Source: Parasponia andersonii
Taxonomy: Eukaryota > Streptophyta > Magnoliopsida > Rosales > Cannabaceae
DNA length: 64,000 nucleotides
Direction: 5' to 3'
Assembly: GCA_002914805.1 (NCBI GenBank)
Contig: JXTB01000028.1
Location: forward strand, 271,811-335,810
Shown here: in pieces, positions 25,397-37,495 of the stretch
How positions within the stretch are numbered: position 1 is the stretch's first letter
Layout: each line of letters opens with the position of its first letter
The notes under the pieces: generated by a model
Database searches by the model: none
The model's input: the letters and a program-made list of their open reading frames with translations, nothing else
What the model was told of the DNA's origin: nothing
Position numbers and translations under genes: made by a program

Positions 25397-25918
25397 TGTT
25401 AGGGAACAATCTCCCTAATAGACACACAATAGTGGAAGCGATAGAATAAATGTGAAAAATAATGTCGAAATAAAATAAATAGGACAGACAAATTAGCGTG
25501 GTTCACCAAATTGGCTTACGTCCACGGAGCTGCTGTTGATTTTCACTATTAGGAGAAAAAGAACCTTTACAAGTTGTTTCCACTCAACACTTTCAACTCA
25601 CACCCCAGACCCCGAATACACCCAAGAGAGAAACTGTATTTTTTTCTAACTCTTAAGAATAAAATCTCTCTATTTTACTCTCACTATGCTTGGTGTTTCT
25701 CACTTCTCTGGGATGATAAACAATGAGAGATGAGGACTCTATTTATAGTTGAGCCTCCTCCAAACTTTACACATTTTCCTCTCAAAGTTTCCTAATATAG
25801 TACACTTATCACACACGGTTTGTACACGTTTTATTTTTCTTTTCTTTTACCGTGTATGATATGCAAACCATGTTTTGCATACACGGTTAATACACTGAGC
25901 ATTTAACACTCACTAACA
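25397..25918 (-). repeat. copia 3' LTR
   Basis: A 522-bp LTR. By eye it differs from the sister LTR by about 22 substitutions and a few 1-bp indels (about 4%). A polypurine tract (minus strand AAGTGGGAGATT) lies at 25919-25930. Confidence 0.93.
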
Positions 25919-25991
25919 ATCTCCCACTTGAAGACTTGATTCCAATCATTTCTTCACATTCGATCAATGCAGCAGCTCATCTCTTTCTTCT

Positions 25992-28900
25992 TCATGCTTG
26001 CAAGCCAACTGAAGTTGAACACAGCTTCAGTTTGTCAATAGTCACCGTCTTAGTTAACACATTCGTTGGGTTCTTGCTTCCTGGAATCTTCTCTAGCACT
26101 AAGACTCCATCTTCCAAAGCTGAACGTATGAAGTGATACCGAACCTGTATATGCTTTGTCCAAGTATGAGACACAAGGTTCTTCGCAAGATGAATAGCAC
26201 TTTGACTGTCACAATGCAAAGTGTTCTTCCCATAATTATGACCCAGTTCCTCCAAGAAGCTTTGCAACCAGATCAACTCATTGCTTGCTTCTGTCACAGC
26301 AACATACTCTGCTTCAGTAGTAGATAGAGCGACAATCTTTTGTAGCTTTGAGACCCAGCTAACAGCTGTACCACCTAATGTAAATACATATCCAGTAGTA
26401 CTCTTCCTGCCGTCTACATCACCAGCCATGTCAGCATCCACATAGCCTTGTAAACCCAGATCTGACTTTTTGAAGCACAAGGCCATGTTGCTGGTGCCTC
26501 TCAAGTACCTGAGAATCCACTTTACCGCTTCCCAGTGCTGTTTTCCTGGATTGCTCATGTATCGGCTCACAACTCCCACTGCATGTGCTATATCCGGTCT
26601 TGTACACACCATGGCATACATAAGGCTGCCAATAGCAGAAGAATATGGCACCTTGGCTATGTGAACTCGTTCCTGCTCTATTGAGGGTAACTGCTCCTTA
26701 GTTAGTTTGAAGTGACTAGCCAAAGGAGTACTTACAGGCTTTACATTATCCATGTTGAATCTGCTAAGCACCTTCTTCACATACTCCTCCTGAGATAACT
26801 TCAAACTCCCTTTCACCCTGTCTCTAGAAATCCGCATCCCAAGGATTTGCTTTGCAGCTCCTAAATCCTTCATAGAAAACTCCATTGACAATTCTTTCTT
26901 GAGCTTATCGATTTCCTCCATATTAGCTCCAGCAATTAACATATCATCTACATATAGAAGTAGAATAATATAGGAATTGTCAAATCTCTTCACGTAATAG
27001 CAATAATCTACCTGGCACCACAAGTAACCATTGTTACTCATAAATACATCGAACTTCTTGGACCACTGTCTTAGAGCCTGTTTCAGGCCATACAGGCTCT
27101 TCTGAAGTTTACACACCATTTTCTCTTTCCCTTGTACTTCAAAACCTAGTGGCTGCTTCAAGTAAATTTCTTCTTCCAGGTCACCACAAAGAAATGCCGT
27201 CTTGACATCTAATTGCTCTAGATGCAAGTCTTCTTTAGCCACCAACCCAAGTACTGTTCTGATAGTGGTCAATTTGACCACTGGAGAGAAAATCTCGGTG
27301 TAGTCGATGCCTTCCTTCTGTTGAAAGCCTTTGACAAAAAGTCTTACTTTGTACCGCTTGCTACCATCATGTTCATCCTTTATTCGGTACACCCACTTAT
27401 TGTGTAATGCCTTCTTTCCTTCTGGTAGTTCGGCCAGTTCCCATGTCTGATTGGACGCCAGTGACTCCATCTCATCTTTCATGGCCAACTCCCACTTAGT
27501 TGACTCATCATTTTGCACCGCTTCTTCATAAGTCTCTGGCTCAACTTTATCAGTCAACAGAATGTAATGCAGTGCTGAGGAGTATCTCTGAGGAGGTCGA
27601 ATTGTTCTGGAAGATCTTCTGAGTTCACCCACTAGGGTCTATGGGTCTGCTGCTGGTGCTACTGCTTCTTGATCTTTTTCGCTATCATTAATCTTCATTT
27701 CATCTGTTGGGATCTCATTCAATGGTATTACCCCAACCTTTTTAACTTCAGGACATGCATTATCAGCTTTGGTGCCTAATCTGTCCTTGTACATTACCTC
27801 CTCGTTGAATATGACATCCCTGCTTCCGATGATCTTTCGATTTTGGTCATCCCAGAAATGATAACCAAACTCAACATCACCATAACCAATAAAGAAAAAT
27901 TTTTTAGACTTGGGATCAAGTTTACTTCTATTGGCAGGGTCTATATGAACATAAGATAAACAACCAAATACTTTCAGGAGAGAAAGATTTACCTATTTAC
28001 CGCTCCAGACCTCCTCTGGTATTCTGCAATCCAATGGTACTGGTGGCCCTCTGTTGATAAGATATGCAGCAGTATTAACTGCATCGGTCCAGAATGTCTT
28101 TGTCAACCCCGCGTACAATCTCATGCTCCTTGCACATTCATTCAGGGTTCTGTTCATTCTTTCAGCAACACCATTCTGTTGAGGTTTCCCTGGAATGGTT
28201 TTCTCGAACTTGATCCCATTAATAGCACAATATTTCTTGAAATCATCATCATCATATTCTCTCCCATTATCAGACCGCAAGCATTTCACTTTCAGATTAG
28301 TTTCATTCTCAACCATGGCTTTTCACTTTTTAAAGGTATCGTAAACATCAGATTTATTTTTCAGAAAATAAACCCATACCTTTCTGCTCGAATCTTCAAT
28401 GAATGTCACATAATATCTTGAGCCTCCAAGGGATGTCACAGGAGATGGCCCCCACACATCTATATGAACCAGCTCTAATTTTGCTGCTTTCGGTTCTCTT
28501 CTGCCTTTCAAAAAGCTTACCCTCCTTTGCTTGCCAAAGATACAGCTTTCGCACAGGCTATGCTCAACTGACTTTAGCTCTGGTAGCTTTCCCTTTGATA
28601 GCATTACCTCCATTCCTTTTTCGCTCATATGCCCAAGTCTACAGTGCCATAGACTTTAATCAACACTAGCATTGACAATCGCCAATGTATCTCTACAACT
28701 GGAAGTTATGTAGAGAGTTCCAGTTTTGTTTCCTCGAGCAACAACCATGGCTCCTTTGCTAACCTTCCACGAGCCACCAGTAAAGGTCACATTGTGTCCT
28801 TCCTCGTCAAGCTATCCCACCAATATAAGGTTCCGCATCAATCTAGGTACATGCCTTATTTTCTAGCTTTTCCACACCGATCCGTTTGACATCTTCAGAT

Positions 28901-29886
28901 GGATATCACCCATACCAATAATATCCAAAGGTTCTCCATCGGCTAGATAAACATTCCTGTAATTACCAGCGACATAATTCTCTAGTACATCACGGTGTGC
29001 AGTGATATGAAATGAAGCTCCAGAGTGTAAGACCCAAGAGTCAATTGGATTATCTACAGATAATAGTAAAGCATCTTGTACCTCATCAGTCACGATATTC
29101 GCATCATTTCTACTGTCGTCTTTCCTTGGCGCTCTGCAATTCTTTTTTATGTGGCCAATCTTGCCACAATTCCAGCATTCTGGTCTTCTTTCGGATCTGA
29201 ACTTGTCTCTGTCATTACTTGACTTAGACCTACCATAACCCCGGTTAGAATTCTTCTCGCTGCTCCTGCCCTGTTGTCAAGATTTAGGGCAGAACTTGAT
29301 GATGCGCCTTCATCTGAATCAATTCGGCAAACTTCTTTCGCCAAAATTCAGTCTCTAATATCATTGAATTGCAGCTTTCCTTTACTTACAGAATTGCTAA
29401 CTGTAGCCCTCATTGGTTCCCACCTGTTTGGTAGAGATGCCAGAAGAATTACAACATGAACTTCATCGTCGAAATTAATTTCGACGGACGTCAACTGAGA
29501 AACGATTGTGTTGAACTCATTTATATGTGTTGCAACTGAAGCACTTTCCCCATCTTTAAACAAAACAACTTTTTCATCAGATGTACCTTGTTATTTGCCG
29601 ACGGTTTCTCATATATGTCTGGCAGGATGCTCATCATCTCTGCTGTAGTTTTTGCCTCCGCCATATTATGATCAACGTTCTTTGTTAGCGTTAATCGGAT
29701 TACGCCTAACACTTGTCGATCAAGGAGTTGCCAGTCATCATCCTCCATCTTCTCTGGTTTCTTCCCTGATAGAGGCTGATGCAATTTTTTACTATGCAGG
29801 TAATCATTGATCTGCAATCTCCAGTACGAGAAGTCTGTACCGTCGAACTTGTCAATTCCGAGTCCTGATCCTTCACCTCTGGCCAT
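25992..29886 (-). pseudogene. copia gag-pol polyprotein, broken
   Basis: Gag starts at 29886 (MARGEGSGLGIDKFDG). The reading frame changes near 29570 and again near 29275. A zinc knuckle follows (CWNCGKIGHIKKNC, about 29150-29185), then protease, whose active site reads HSGAS where DSGAS is expected (about 29022). Integrase has HIDVWGP, RSDNGREY and NGVAERMN, so its D,D,E set is present. The reverse transcriptase and RNase H frame (25992-27632, 546 aa) is open and includes YVDD, ADMAGD and STTEAEY motifs. In-frame stops separate the protease-integrase pieces (for example near 28814, 28658, 28320, 28000 and 27640). The element is non-autonomous as it stands, though reverse transcriptase remains intact. 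Confidence 0.93.
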
Positions 29887-29910
29887 CTCCCCTCTAAAAT
29901 ATCGAATGAA

Positions 29911-29922
29911 GCTCTGATACCA
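29911..29922 (-). other. copia primer-binding site (initiator Met tRNA)
   Basis: The minus strand reads TGGTATCAGAGC, complementary to the 3' end of plant initiator Met tRNA, two bases inside the 5' LTR. Confidence 0.93.
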
Positions 29923-29924
29923 GT

Positions 29925-30444
29925 TGTTAGGGAATAATCTCCCTAATAGACACACAATAGTGGAAGCGATAGAATAAATGTGAAAAATAATGCCGAAATA
30001 AAATAAATTGGACACACAAATTAGCGTGATTCACCAAATTGGCTACGTCCACGGAACTGCTGTTGATTTTCACTATTGGGAGAAAAAGAACCTTTACAAG
30101 TGTTTCCACTCAACACTCTCAACTCACACCCCAGACCCCGAATACACCCAAGAGAGAAACTGTATTTTTCTCTAACTCTTAAGAATAAAATCTCTCTATT
30201 TTACTCTCACTATGCTTGGTGTTTCTCACTTCTCTGGGATGATAAACAATTAGAGATGAGGACCCTATTTATAGTTGAGACTCCTCTAAACTTTACACAT
30301 TTTCCTCTCAATGTTTCCTAATATACCACACTTATCACACACAGTTTGTACACATTTTATTTTTCTTTTCTTTTACCGTGTATGATATGCAAACCGTGCT
30401 TTGCATACACAGTCAATACACTGAGCATTTAATACTCACTAACA
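29925..30444 (-). repeat. copia 5' LTR
   Basis: A 520-bp LTR, the promoter-bearing copy for this minus-strand element. A TATA-like TATTTATAG is seen on the plus strand near 30266, and its complement CTATAAATA would serve the minus strand. Confidence 0.93.
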
Positions 30445-31825
30445 TTTTTCTATTAGAAAATCCACGTTTCGTAAGTTCAAATTTTTATTTCAAAGATGAT
30501 ACCATGTATAATTATACACCACCTAAGTCTCTCTAATGCTTAGGTATTTAAAACCAAAAATACTTTTATTCAAAAACTCCAATGAAATATCATCCCAAGT
30601 TCCCGATACTAGGAATTCCTAATACTTAGGATATTAATTCAAATCAATCATACAAGTGCTCAATCATCCAATTGAGACTAACAAAGTAAAGTCAATCGAA
30701 CTTGACTTAACCAATCAGCAAATATCTATTAACTAACAAGGATTAAACAATCCATTCAATATCAAAATCATGTAGAGTTGAATATCAAAATCATGTATAG
30801 CTCAATCACATATTAAGAGGTTTGGAAGAATAAACATATCCAAATAACAAGGCATATAAAGCTATTAAGATAAGATTTTACAAAACCTTCAAACTAAGTT
30901 TTTTTTATAATATAAAATTTCTCCATTTATACAAGATTTCAAGTACGTTAACATAACCAATTTTACTTCGCAAAATTCTTGTAACAAGATATTATAAATT
31001 TGACTTTTAGAAATATATGCATAAACGTTCAAGAATTTATATGTATATCACATTAAATCACACCAAAGATTTCTTTAAAAATGTAAATTTTTTGCCAAAT
31101 GTTACCACATAGATTTTCCATAAATGTTTTATGTTTATTTCTAAGTCAATTTGTAAATTTATTTTCCAAAGTTTTCCTTAAATTTAAAATCAAATGACAA
31201 GTAGAGGTTGGAAAATATTTTGTAAGAATATCTACCCAATTTTTTTTTACTAAGTTCATATTATTAAATCAACCTATAAATGAAAATTAATATGTCACAT
31301 CCACTAACAAGTCCAACTAATACATGATAGAAAATTACAAAAACATACTACTAGATAATCAAACTGGTTAGGAATATATAAATAATTTCCAAGAAATACG
31401 AATCACATTCCCCAACCATAAATAAAGTCAAGGCATGCCAACCATGATACAAGACGCCAAATTACTATTTTAGAACCTACAAGGTTCGTCTAGCTTATCA
31501 TAATAATGGACATAAGAGTATAAGAATGAATGTCCACTTGAATTTAGGAATTTTGACAAGAGTAGAGTTCATTAGTCTCGTGTCATCCCCGACACTTCTA
31601 AGACTACAATTTCAAAATTATAACTATTCTAAAGTTTCCAAAGTTCTGCTTTAGGGAGGTAAACGAAGGATTCACGATGAATCAAAATAAAGATAACAAA
31701 TTTAGCTAATTCCTAAGTAATGTATAAAGTATTTGTCAAACATTTTTCCAAAATACTATTTAAATACCAAAATATCACAGGCAAGATCCCGACGAATCTG
31801 AAGCCTTAAACTTTGATACCAAAAC
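30445..31825. other. LARD-like element interior, second part, with primer-binding site
   Basis: AT-rich, with no protein motif. At 31811-31821 the minus strand reads TGGTATCAAAG, a one-base variant of the initiator Met tRNA primer site, four bases from the LTR end. Confidence 0.7.
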
Positions 31826-34040
31826 TGTCATAACCAAAATCCAAGGTCATAAATTTAGTAATTTTATATGGAAACAGTAGTAAATAGTGATTTTCAAAAT
31901 TTCAGAAAATCAAGTACTTGAAATTTTGTATTTTAGTCCTTAAAAGTAATCAAATTTCATAATCAAGAAAATTTTTCATTAGTATTAACTTTCCAATGAA
32001 ATCATTCATTTAAAATTTAGAGAAAATTCTTAACAAATTAGATCAAGAGCCTTGCATATTTCATAAATTTTAGTAAAACGTGTTCATTTAAAACTTAAAT
32101 TTCAATATCCAATTAATTTACATACAATTATTTGTATTTCTAAGTACTCAAATTTAAAGAAAAATCCTCCTCCTATATCAACTAATAAATACACTATTAT
32201 TAGCTAAATAAATTTGACATAGAAAATAAATGTGACATAGAGTAGAAACCAACCAATGAAGGGGTAAGAAACGACATTCTTATGCGAAACAATCTTATCA
32301 AGCTACCACGATAATTTACCCAAAATAAATCAATACCTAAAGTGAGAAGAAATAGGGGGTGAGTACTTGAATACTCAGTAGGAATCGATTCAATTTTTTT
32401 TTATACATTTGAAGGTCCTACATGGTTAGTATTCCATTCAAAACAGTTCACAAAACTCAAGTGGAAATCATAGTCCAATAGTTCAAACATTCCAAACCAT
32501 TGTAAAACATCCATCAAAACTAGTACATATCTATTCAAGCCAACATATAACCATATATGCAATCAGGATGCCCGAAGTATCTTAGTCGATCACTCGTAAG
32601 TCCGAGCCACCTAAAGAGGTGTCGTAATTTTGAGCACCCTATGTGGGGTACCGTAAGTCCGATAGCTGCGTAAATGTGTGAACACATACAAATGCTATAT
32701 GAGTGACAGAATCATAAAATAACCATGCAGTATTCTTTAATCAAATCACTTTTAGTCCTCAAAATTGAGTTCTCAAACCATTTTGGATTTTCTAAAAATT
32801 ATAGTAGCATAACAGTTGTTTTTGATCAAAATCCCGAAATCTAATTTCTTGCAGAAAACAGTTCAAAACAATATATATGATACATCAATCAGTGTTACGT
32901 GCCTCTCAAGCAGTTTATATCTCAAATCAGGTCAAAACAAACATAAATCACATTTTTATGAAATATTTCACGAAATTCTATATTTATTCAAAATATGTGA
33001 AAATCAAAATTAAACTAATTCAAAGATCAAGTAATCGAATCCCTACCTCAATCGAGTGTCAAAATAGCATTACAAGGCTATGGAGAAAGTTTGGTGTCAT
33101 TTGAAGAGTCAGACATCATTTTCAAACCTTTGATCAATAGGTTTGAAAACTCAATTTTTAATCGGAGCTTCAGATCGTGAAAAAGACTTTACTACTAAAT
33201 TCGGAGACCCAAAAATACTAGGTTAGACATGTAATTTGGCTGATTCAAGCTCGGCCAAATCTAGGCTCATAGCACGCAAAACAAGATAATTTAAGCCGTT
33301 AGATTTAGATTTTCGTGCTCGTCGCCAAATATAGTCAATATATATTAAAATTTTTGTTTCCACGAGTACATCACAAATATGAGATTTATTTTGCGATCTA
33401 AAATGTCGGATTGAAAATTTTAAATATAAAACTAAAATAGCTCAAAATTGACAAAAATGGTAAAATTCAATCTGGACAATATTGAGTCAAAATATATATA
33501 TACCATATTGAAGATCATGACGAGATGAGTTGAATGGGACCGGTTTCACGACCTGAGGTGGTTGGAGTTAACGGCAGCGAGCAAAAACACCCACGACCTC
33601 CACTTAGAAGTTTCGACGATATTGAGCTCTAGCGAGGTCAAGAACAGCAGCGGAGCTTCGTCTAAGCTCGGCGGTTGTTTGCGGCTGTCGTTGGCTGAAG
33701 TGCGTCCATTGGTGGTGAACCCTAGCTGCTCGCATCGGTTGGAAGAGAAGAAGAAGAAATTGTCGAGGGAGAGGATAGAGAAAGAGCCGAGGGAAAAGAG
33801 GGATAGAGAGAGTGTGACACATGGGGTCACTAAATGGGCACCATTAAGTTTCTAATATTATGTTTTTACCTTATCTTTTGAAAATCGTTTCAGTTTAGTT
33901 CTTAAAAAAATGCAAAATGACTCCAATTTCCAGTTTTTCATTTCAATAAAATTCAAAACTTTATTTAAAAATCCTCATTATTTTACTCCGAAAATTACTA
34001 AAACGACCAAAATGCCCTTTTTAAAAATTGGGTTTTTACA
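31826..34040 (-). mobile_element. 5' LTR of the LARD-like element
   Basis: A 2215-bp LTR with intact ends (plus-strand TGTCATAACC to GGTTTTTACA). Divergence from 20885-23164 is clearly greater than between the copia LTRs, roughly one difference in ten bases over the first few hundred bases by eye. Frames such as 33546-33855 lie in the GC-richer block and are not genes. Confidence 0.83.
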
Positions 34041-35240
34041 TAGAATCTATTGACAAATTGCTGAATTAAAGCGAAACAGAGGCATAATGTGCCACTAGTT
34101 ACTAACATAATGATCTGTCGAAAACAAACAAACCTACTTTCATAAACTGGAATATGGCCCGTGCAGATATTCCACGTACTTATTTTTATACTATTCTAGA
34201 TAGAGGCTTTGGCAAGAAATTCCATAAGAGTACACCCCAATTTTATTTATTGTACCCTTTTAGTTCTATACCAGGAAAGAAGAAAACCTGATATTAATTA
34301 ATAAACTCAAGGAGAAAGTTCACAGGACAACAAATATACACAAACATGCATGTATCTTGACTCTTGAGCTTCAGGGATACATGAAACTCTATCAAGTCCA
34401 TTGGAATCGAAATCTGACCTATTTTACTGTCTCGTCCCGTCCACTTAAAAATGCACAATTCAGCACTTCTTCGTAACCACTTTCTTAAAAAATTCATTTG
34501 TTTAATTGATATCATGTTTTGTGCTGAATTGTCTATTTTAAGTGGACGGAAAAGCAAATAAGACAACAAATGGGACAAAGATCCTGGTCTTTCCATTGGA
34601 GGGGAACTTTTGATTAACATAGGCCTAAAAAGTGAGCTACGTACCCTTCTACATTTGGGAGTGAAAAAGGAAAACAACTTCTTGGTTACTCAATCACGCA
34701 GAGGGTTACATTACTGAATAATGATATATGTACTTACTAGTTCCATTTACTTCAACGGTTCCAGGAGTACGACATCCAAGTCCGGACTACAGAAGCGCCC
34801 TAGTTCTCAACTTCAAAGATTTTCAAAAATGATAACATAATTAAACTTTTGGGTTTTGAATTGATCTGGAAAACTTCCATTTTCTCATTCCCAAAAAGAC
34901 CATAAAAAAACAAACAAAAAACGAGAATCGAACAGAGTTCATCACGGGTGTAAAACAGATGGATTCCTTCCACGTGACTTGCTGTTCTACTACAGTCAAC
35001 ACATGATGCCTTCAACTTAGTTTGGTTCCATTCACTCTGCAGTCCCTGCCTAAGAAACTAATAATAAGAAAGTGTTCATCACTTGTTCACAACCTGTTTT
35101 CTAGCTATAGCGCACTATTGACTCTTCAACAAATTTCAGTGAAAGTCCAAGTTCAACATTTAAACTATCATTATTATCCCACTCTTAAATCACTAAACCC
35201 CTCCAAAAGACAAAACTTTTAGTCCAAATTTGTCACTAAA
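34041..35240. other. intergenic, upstream of plantacyanin
   Basis: No gene is seen. The minus-strand frame at 34294-34677 (127 aa) has no recognisable domain or codon signature. An inverted pair near 34438-34460 and 34530-34560 (GTCCACTTAAAA / TTTTAAGTGGAC with a TTCAGCAC / GTGCTGAA extension) could form a hairpin. Confidence 0.5.
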
Positions 35241-35241
35241 A

Positions 35242-35490
35242 CCCCTCCAAAAGCCACTATTTTTGCATTGACTTACCGGGTGTTTTTACTTTCTCCCCCT
35301 GGACATTTTGTCAAACGGATAGACAGCATAACCAACTAAGCCAAATTCCCTATACCCCATTATCCAAAATCCCCTCCAACAGCCACCCTTTGTCATTTGA
35401 CTAACTGGGTTCTTTCCTCTTCGTCTACTGTGACTTTTTCCCAAACAGATGGAGTGCATAATCAACTAACCCAAAATTCGCATTATAAAA
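35242..35490 (+). repeat. tandem duplication (129-bp period) in the plantacyanin promoter
   Basis: Copy A starts at about 35242 and copy B at about 35371. Both open CCCCTCCAAMAGCCAC and share TTGACTWACYGGGT, a TTTTGTC/TTTTCCC-AAACRGAT block, and GCATAAYCAACTAA. A third partial start (ACCCCTCCAAAAGAC) lies near 35194. The copies are diverged, so the duplication is old. Confidence 0.75.
35484..35490 (+). promoter_or_regulatory. TATA box of the plantacyanin gene
   Basis: TATAAAA lies about 105 bp before the ATG at 35592, after the promoter duplication. This spacing suits a leader of about 75 nt. Confidence 0.7.
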
Positions 35491-35591
35491 GGGCTTCGTT
35501 TCTTATCACTTTGCACCCTCATACCATTTCAGCTCAGATTTCCTTAGAATATATTTTTTTAAAAAGGAAGATTTTTCAAAGATAATAAAAA

Positions 35592-36834
35592 ATGTGGAAG
35601 GGAAGAGGCAGTGCAGTACCAAAGATCTCCACCATTGTTGTTGTCGTTGCTCTGCTTTACATGGTGGCCAACTTGGAATGCGTTCAAGCAGCGACTTATA
35701 CAGTGGGCGGCACAGGTGGGTGGAGGTTCAACGTTAATAAGTGGTCCAAAGGAAAGCATTTTAGAGTAGGCGATGTGCTCAGTGAGTTTCTCAATCTCAC
35801 CAACCAAACACTTTTTTAAGGATTGAAAAATTGGCACATAACATATTGCTTTTTTTTTTTTCCCTTTCCCAATCTCCATGCATTATATAATGAGCAATTC
35901 TGTACGCACTAAAGTTTTTTCTTCTTTGTTTTTTTTTAATTATTTTTTTAAAATTTTTTTTATAAATTGACTTGTAAATCAGACTCTCCAATTAGGAGAA
36001 GATCTAGTTATTACTTGATCATGGTATGGTATAAATGCTATATCAGCACTGGGCGTAACTTTTGGTGTAAACTTTGTATGTCTATAGCATCTACTCTAAA
36101 ACACTATCGTACGATTTTATTATTTTTTTTTTTTAAAAAAAAAAAAAAGCTCGCATGAAATGGTAACCTATTTTATCATACTTGAAACATATGGCCACAT
36201 ATCTTAAAGACCTGAAATTTTTAGCCAGAATGGTTCCCAACGTACATAAAATATGTCATTCTAACTTCCACGTAGAAGATAGAAACATTAAAGATCACTA
36301 GTTGACATTTTTATATCAGGTTAATNTGCAGAACTTTTTGGTTAATTCAAATACAAAGAACAGATAATTTTAGAACTTTTAAATGTAGAGGCATAACTTT
36401 GTATGGATTAAAAAATAAGATTAAAATTGCAATCTTTTGTAGTTATCCCATTTTATATCATCCAAAATTGCAAGTTTTCTTGTTTTGACTTATTATCTAA
36501 TAGTTTGTACGATCTTAAACCGCATAATTTATAATTAGTTAAGTACTTATATTACGTAATGCGTACATTATTCTTCTAAGAAGAGATATCTTGGGGACCT
36601 CATATGCTTCATTTATTTATTTTTTCTTTTTCAGTCTTCAAATACAGTCCTAAACTCCATAACGTTGTAGTGGTGGATAAGAAGAACTATGCCAAGTGCA
36701 AAACTCCTCCAAGGGCAAAGGTTTATAGATCAGGGAAGAACAAGATCACGCTGGTGAAGGGACTGAACAACTTCATATGCAACATGCCAGGCCACTGCGA
36801 GTCTGGAATGAAGATCTCTATAATAGCTCACTAA
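35592..36834 (+). CDS. plantacyanin / basic blue protein (phytocyanin family)
   Basis: A secreted type-1 copper protein of 129 aa. Exons are 35592-35781 and 36635-36834 (853-bp GT-AG intron at the family-typical place, in GDVL-IFKY). Residues 1 to about 34 are a signal peptide with a hydrophobic VVVVALLYMVA core; the mature protein begins near ATYTVGGTGGW. The four copper ligands are all present: His72, Cys112, His117 and Met122 (Met being the plantacyanin-type axial ligand). Cys85 and Cys118 can form the conserved disulfide. The protein ends right after the cupredoxin domain with no Pro-rich tail or GPI signal, which separates plantacyanin from uclacyanin and stellacyanin. Known members are small extracellular electron carriers implicated in pollen-tube guidance and stress; the role here is not shown. 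The first ATG after the TATA box was chosen. Confidence 0.95.
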
Positions 36835-37464
36835 TATAATGTTCCCTATAGCTACCCTACCCCTAGCTATAATAATCTGCCTAGTAGGTCTACAATAAAA
36901 AATAACGCTACACGTATCAATCTTTTTTTCTCATCTAAGTTTTGAAAAAACTATGTGATCGAAAACACAGTCTTTGTTCAAAATAAGATAGCTTAAATGA
37001 TCTCATGTACGTTAGTCAGTATTTAGAATATAGGTAAAAAGAATTTGGTACGTGTACGAAGCATTAATCGTTAATAATAAGTGTACCATCATAAAATGTG
37101 AGGGAAACAAACGTTGGGGCTTTGTTTTGTTTGCAGAAACAGAAAATGATAAATGCAAGAATTAGACCAAATCTTATTTGAGGATATTTCTTTTTCTTTT
37201 TCCACATTCATATTTTATTACTATCAGACTATGCTGAGAAATATCAAATTTTAATAAAGGATAACTACATTTTTATACCTTGTATTTTACCAGTTTGTTT
37301 AGTTTATATTTTACATTTTTTTTAGTTATTATCAACATTAAATTTAAAATTTAGAACTTGTATCAAATTTATACTCTCTTTGTGTCAAATATCAATATTG
37401 ACCAATATGTTAACCAAAATATTCTTTATAGTTTAAATATAAATATGGGATAATTGTAAAAAAA

Positions 37465-37495
<31 letters not shown>

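Larger units (their letters stand above)
25397..30444 (-). mobile_element. nested Ty1/copia retrotransposon (Tork/Tnt1-like)
   Basis: A complete minus-strand copia element: LTRs at 25397-25918 and 29925-30444, both running TGTTAGGGAA to CTCACTAACA. A primer-binding site adjoins the right LTR and a polypurine tract adjoins the left one. The order gag, protease, integrase, reverse transcriptase, RNase H places integrase before reverse transcriptase, which defines copia. Motifs such as PVSTPLASHFKLTK and CTRPDIAHAVGVVSR are close to the Tnt1/Tork lineage. Flanks are TTTAC (left) and TTTTT (right), so the target duplication has decayed or never matched. It lies inside the LARD-like element in the same orientation. 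Confidence 0.95.
20885..34040 (-). mobile_element. gypsy-type LTR element without recognisable proteins (LARD-like), host of a nested copia
   Basis: Two long LTRs of the same family as 6057-8344 flank an interior with a primer site next to one and a polypurine tract next to the other, so this is a structurally complete minus-strand element. Without the nested copia (5048 bp) it is about 8.1 kb: LTRs of 2280 and 2215 bp and an interior of about 3.6 kb (23165-25396 plus 30445-31825). I see no gag or pol motif in either half on either strand. That suits a large non-autonomous derivative, although extreme decay is possible. The flanks GAAAG (20880-20884) and TAGAA (34041-34045) are not a clean 5-bp duplication. 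Confidence 0.78.

Noticed and set aside
25392-30449. Target duplication around the copia element
   Set aside because: TTTAC and TTTTT share only the first three bases, so it was not claimed.
33546-33855. Overlapping 94-97-aa frames
   Set aside because: Same LTR block as above, in the minus-strand element. Frames are not shared with the sister LTR.
20880-34045. 5-bp target duplication around the LARD-like element
   Set aside because: The flanks GAAAG and TAGAA do not match. A shifted partial match (AGAA) is too short to claim.
34294-34677. Minus-strand 127-aa frame
   Set aside because: No domain, signal or codon bias supports it. It spans an inverted repeat.
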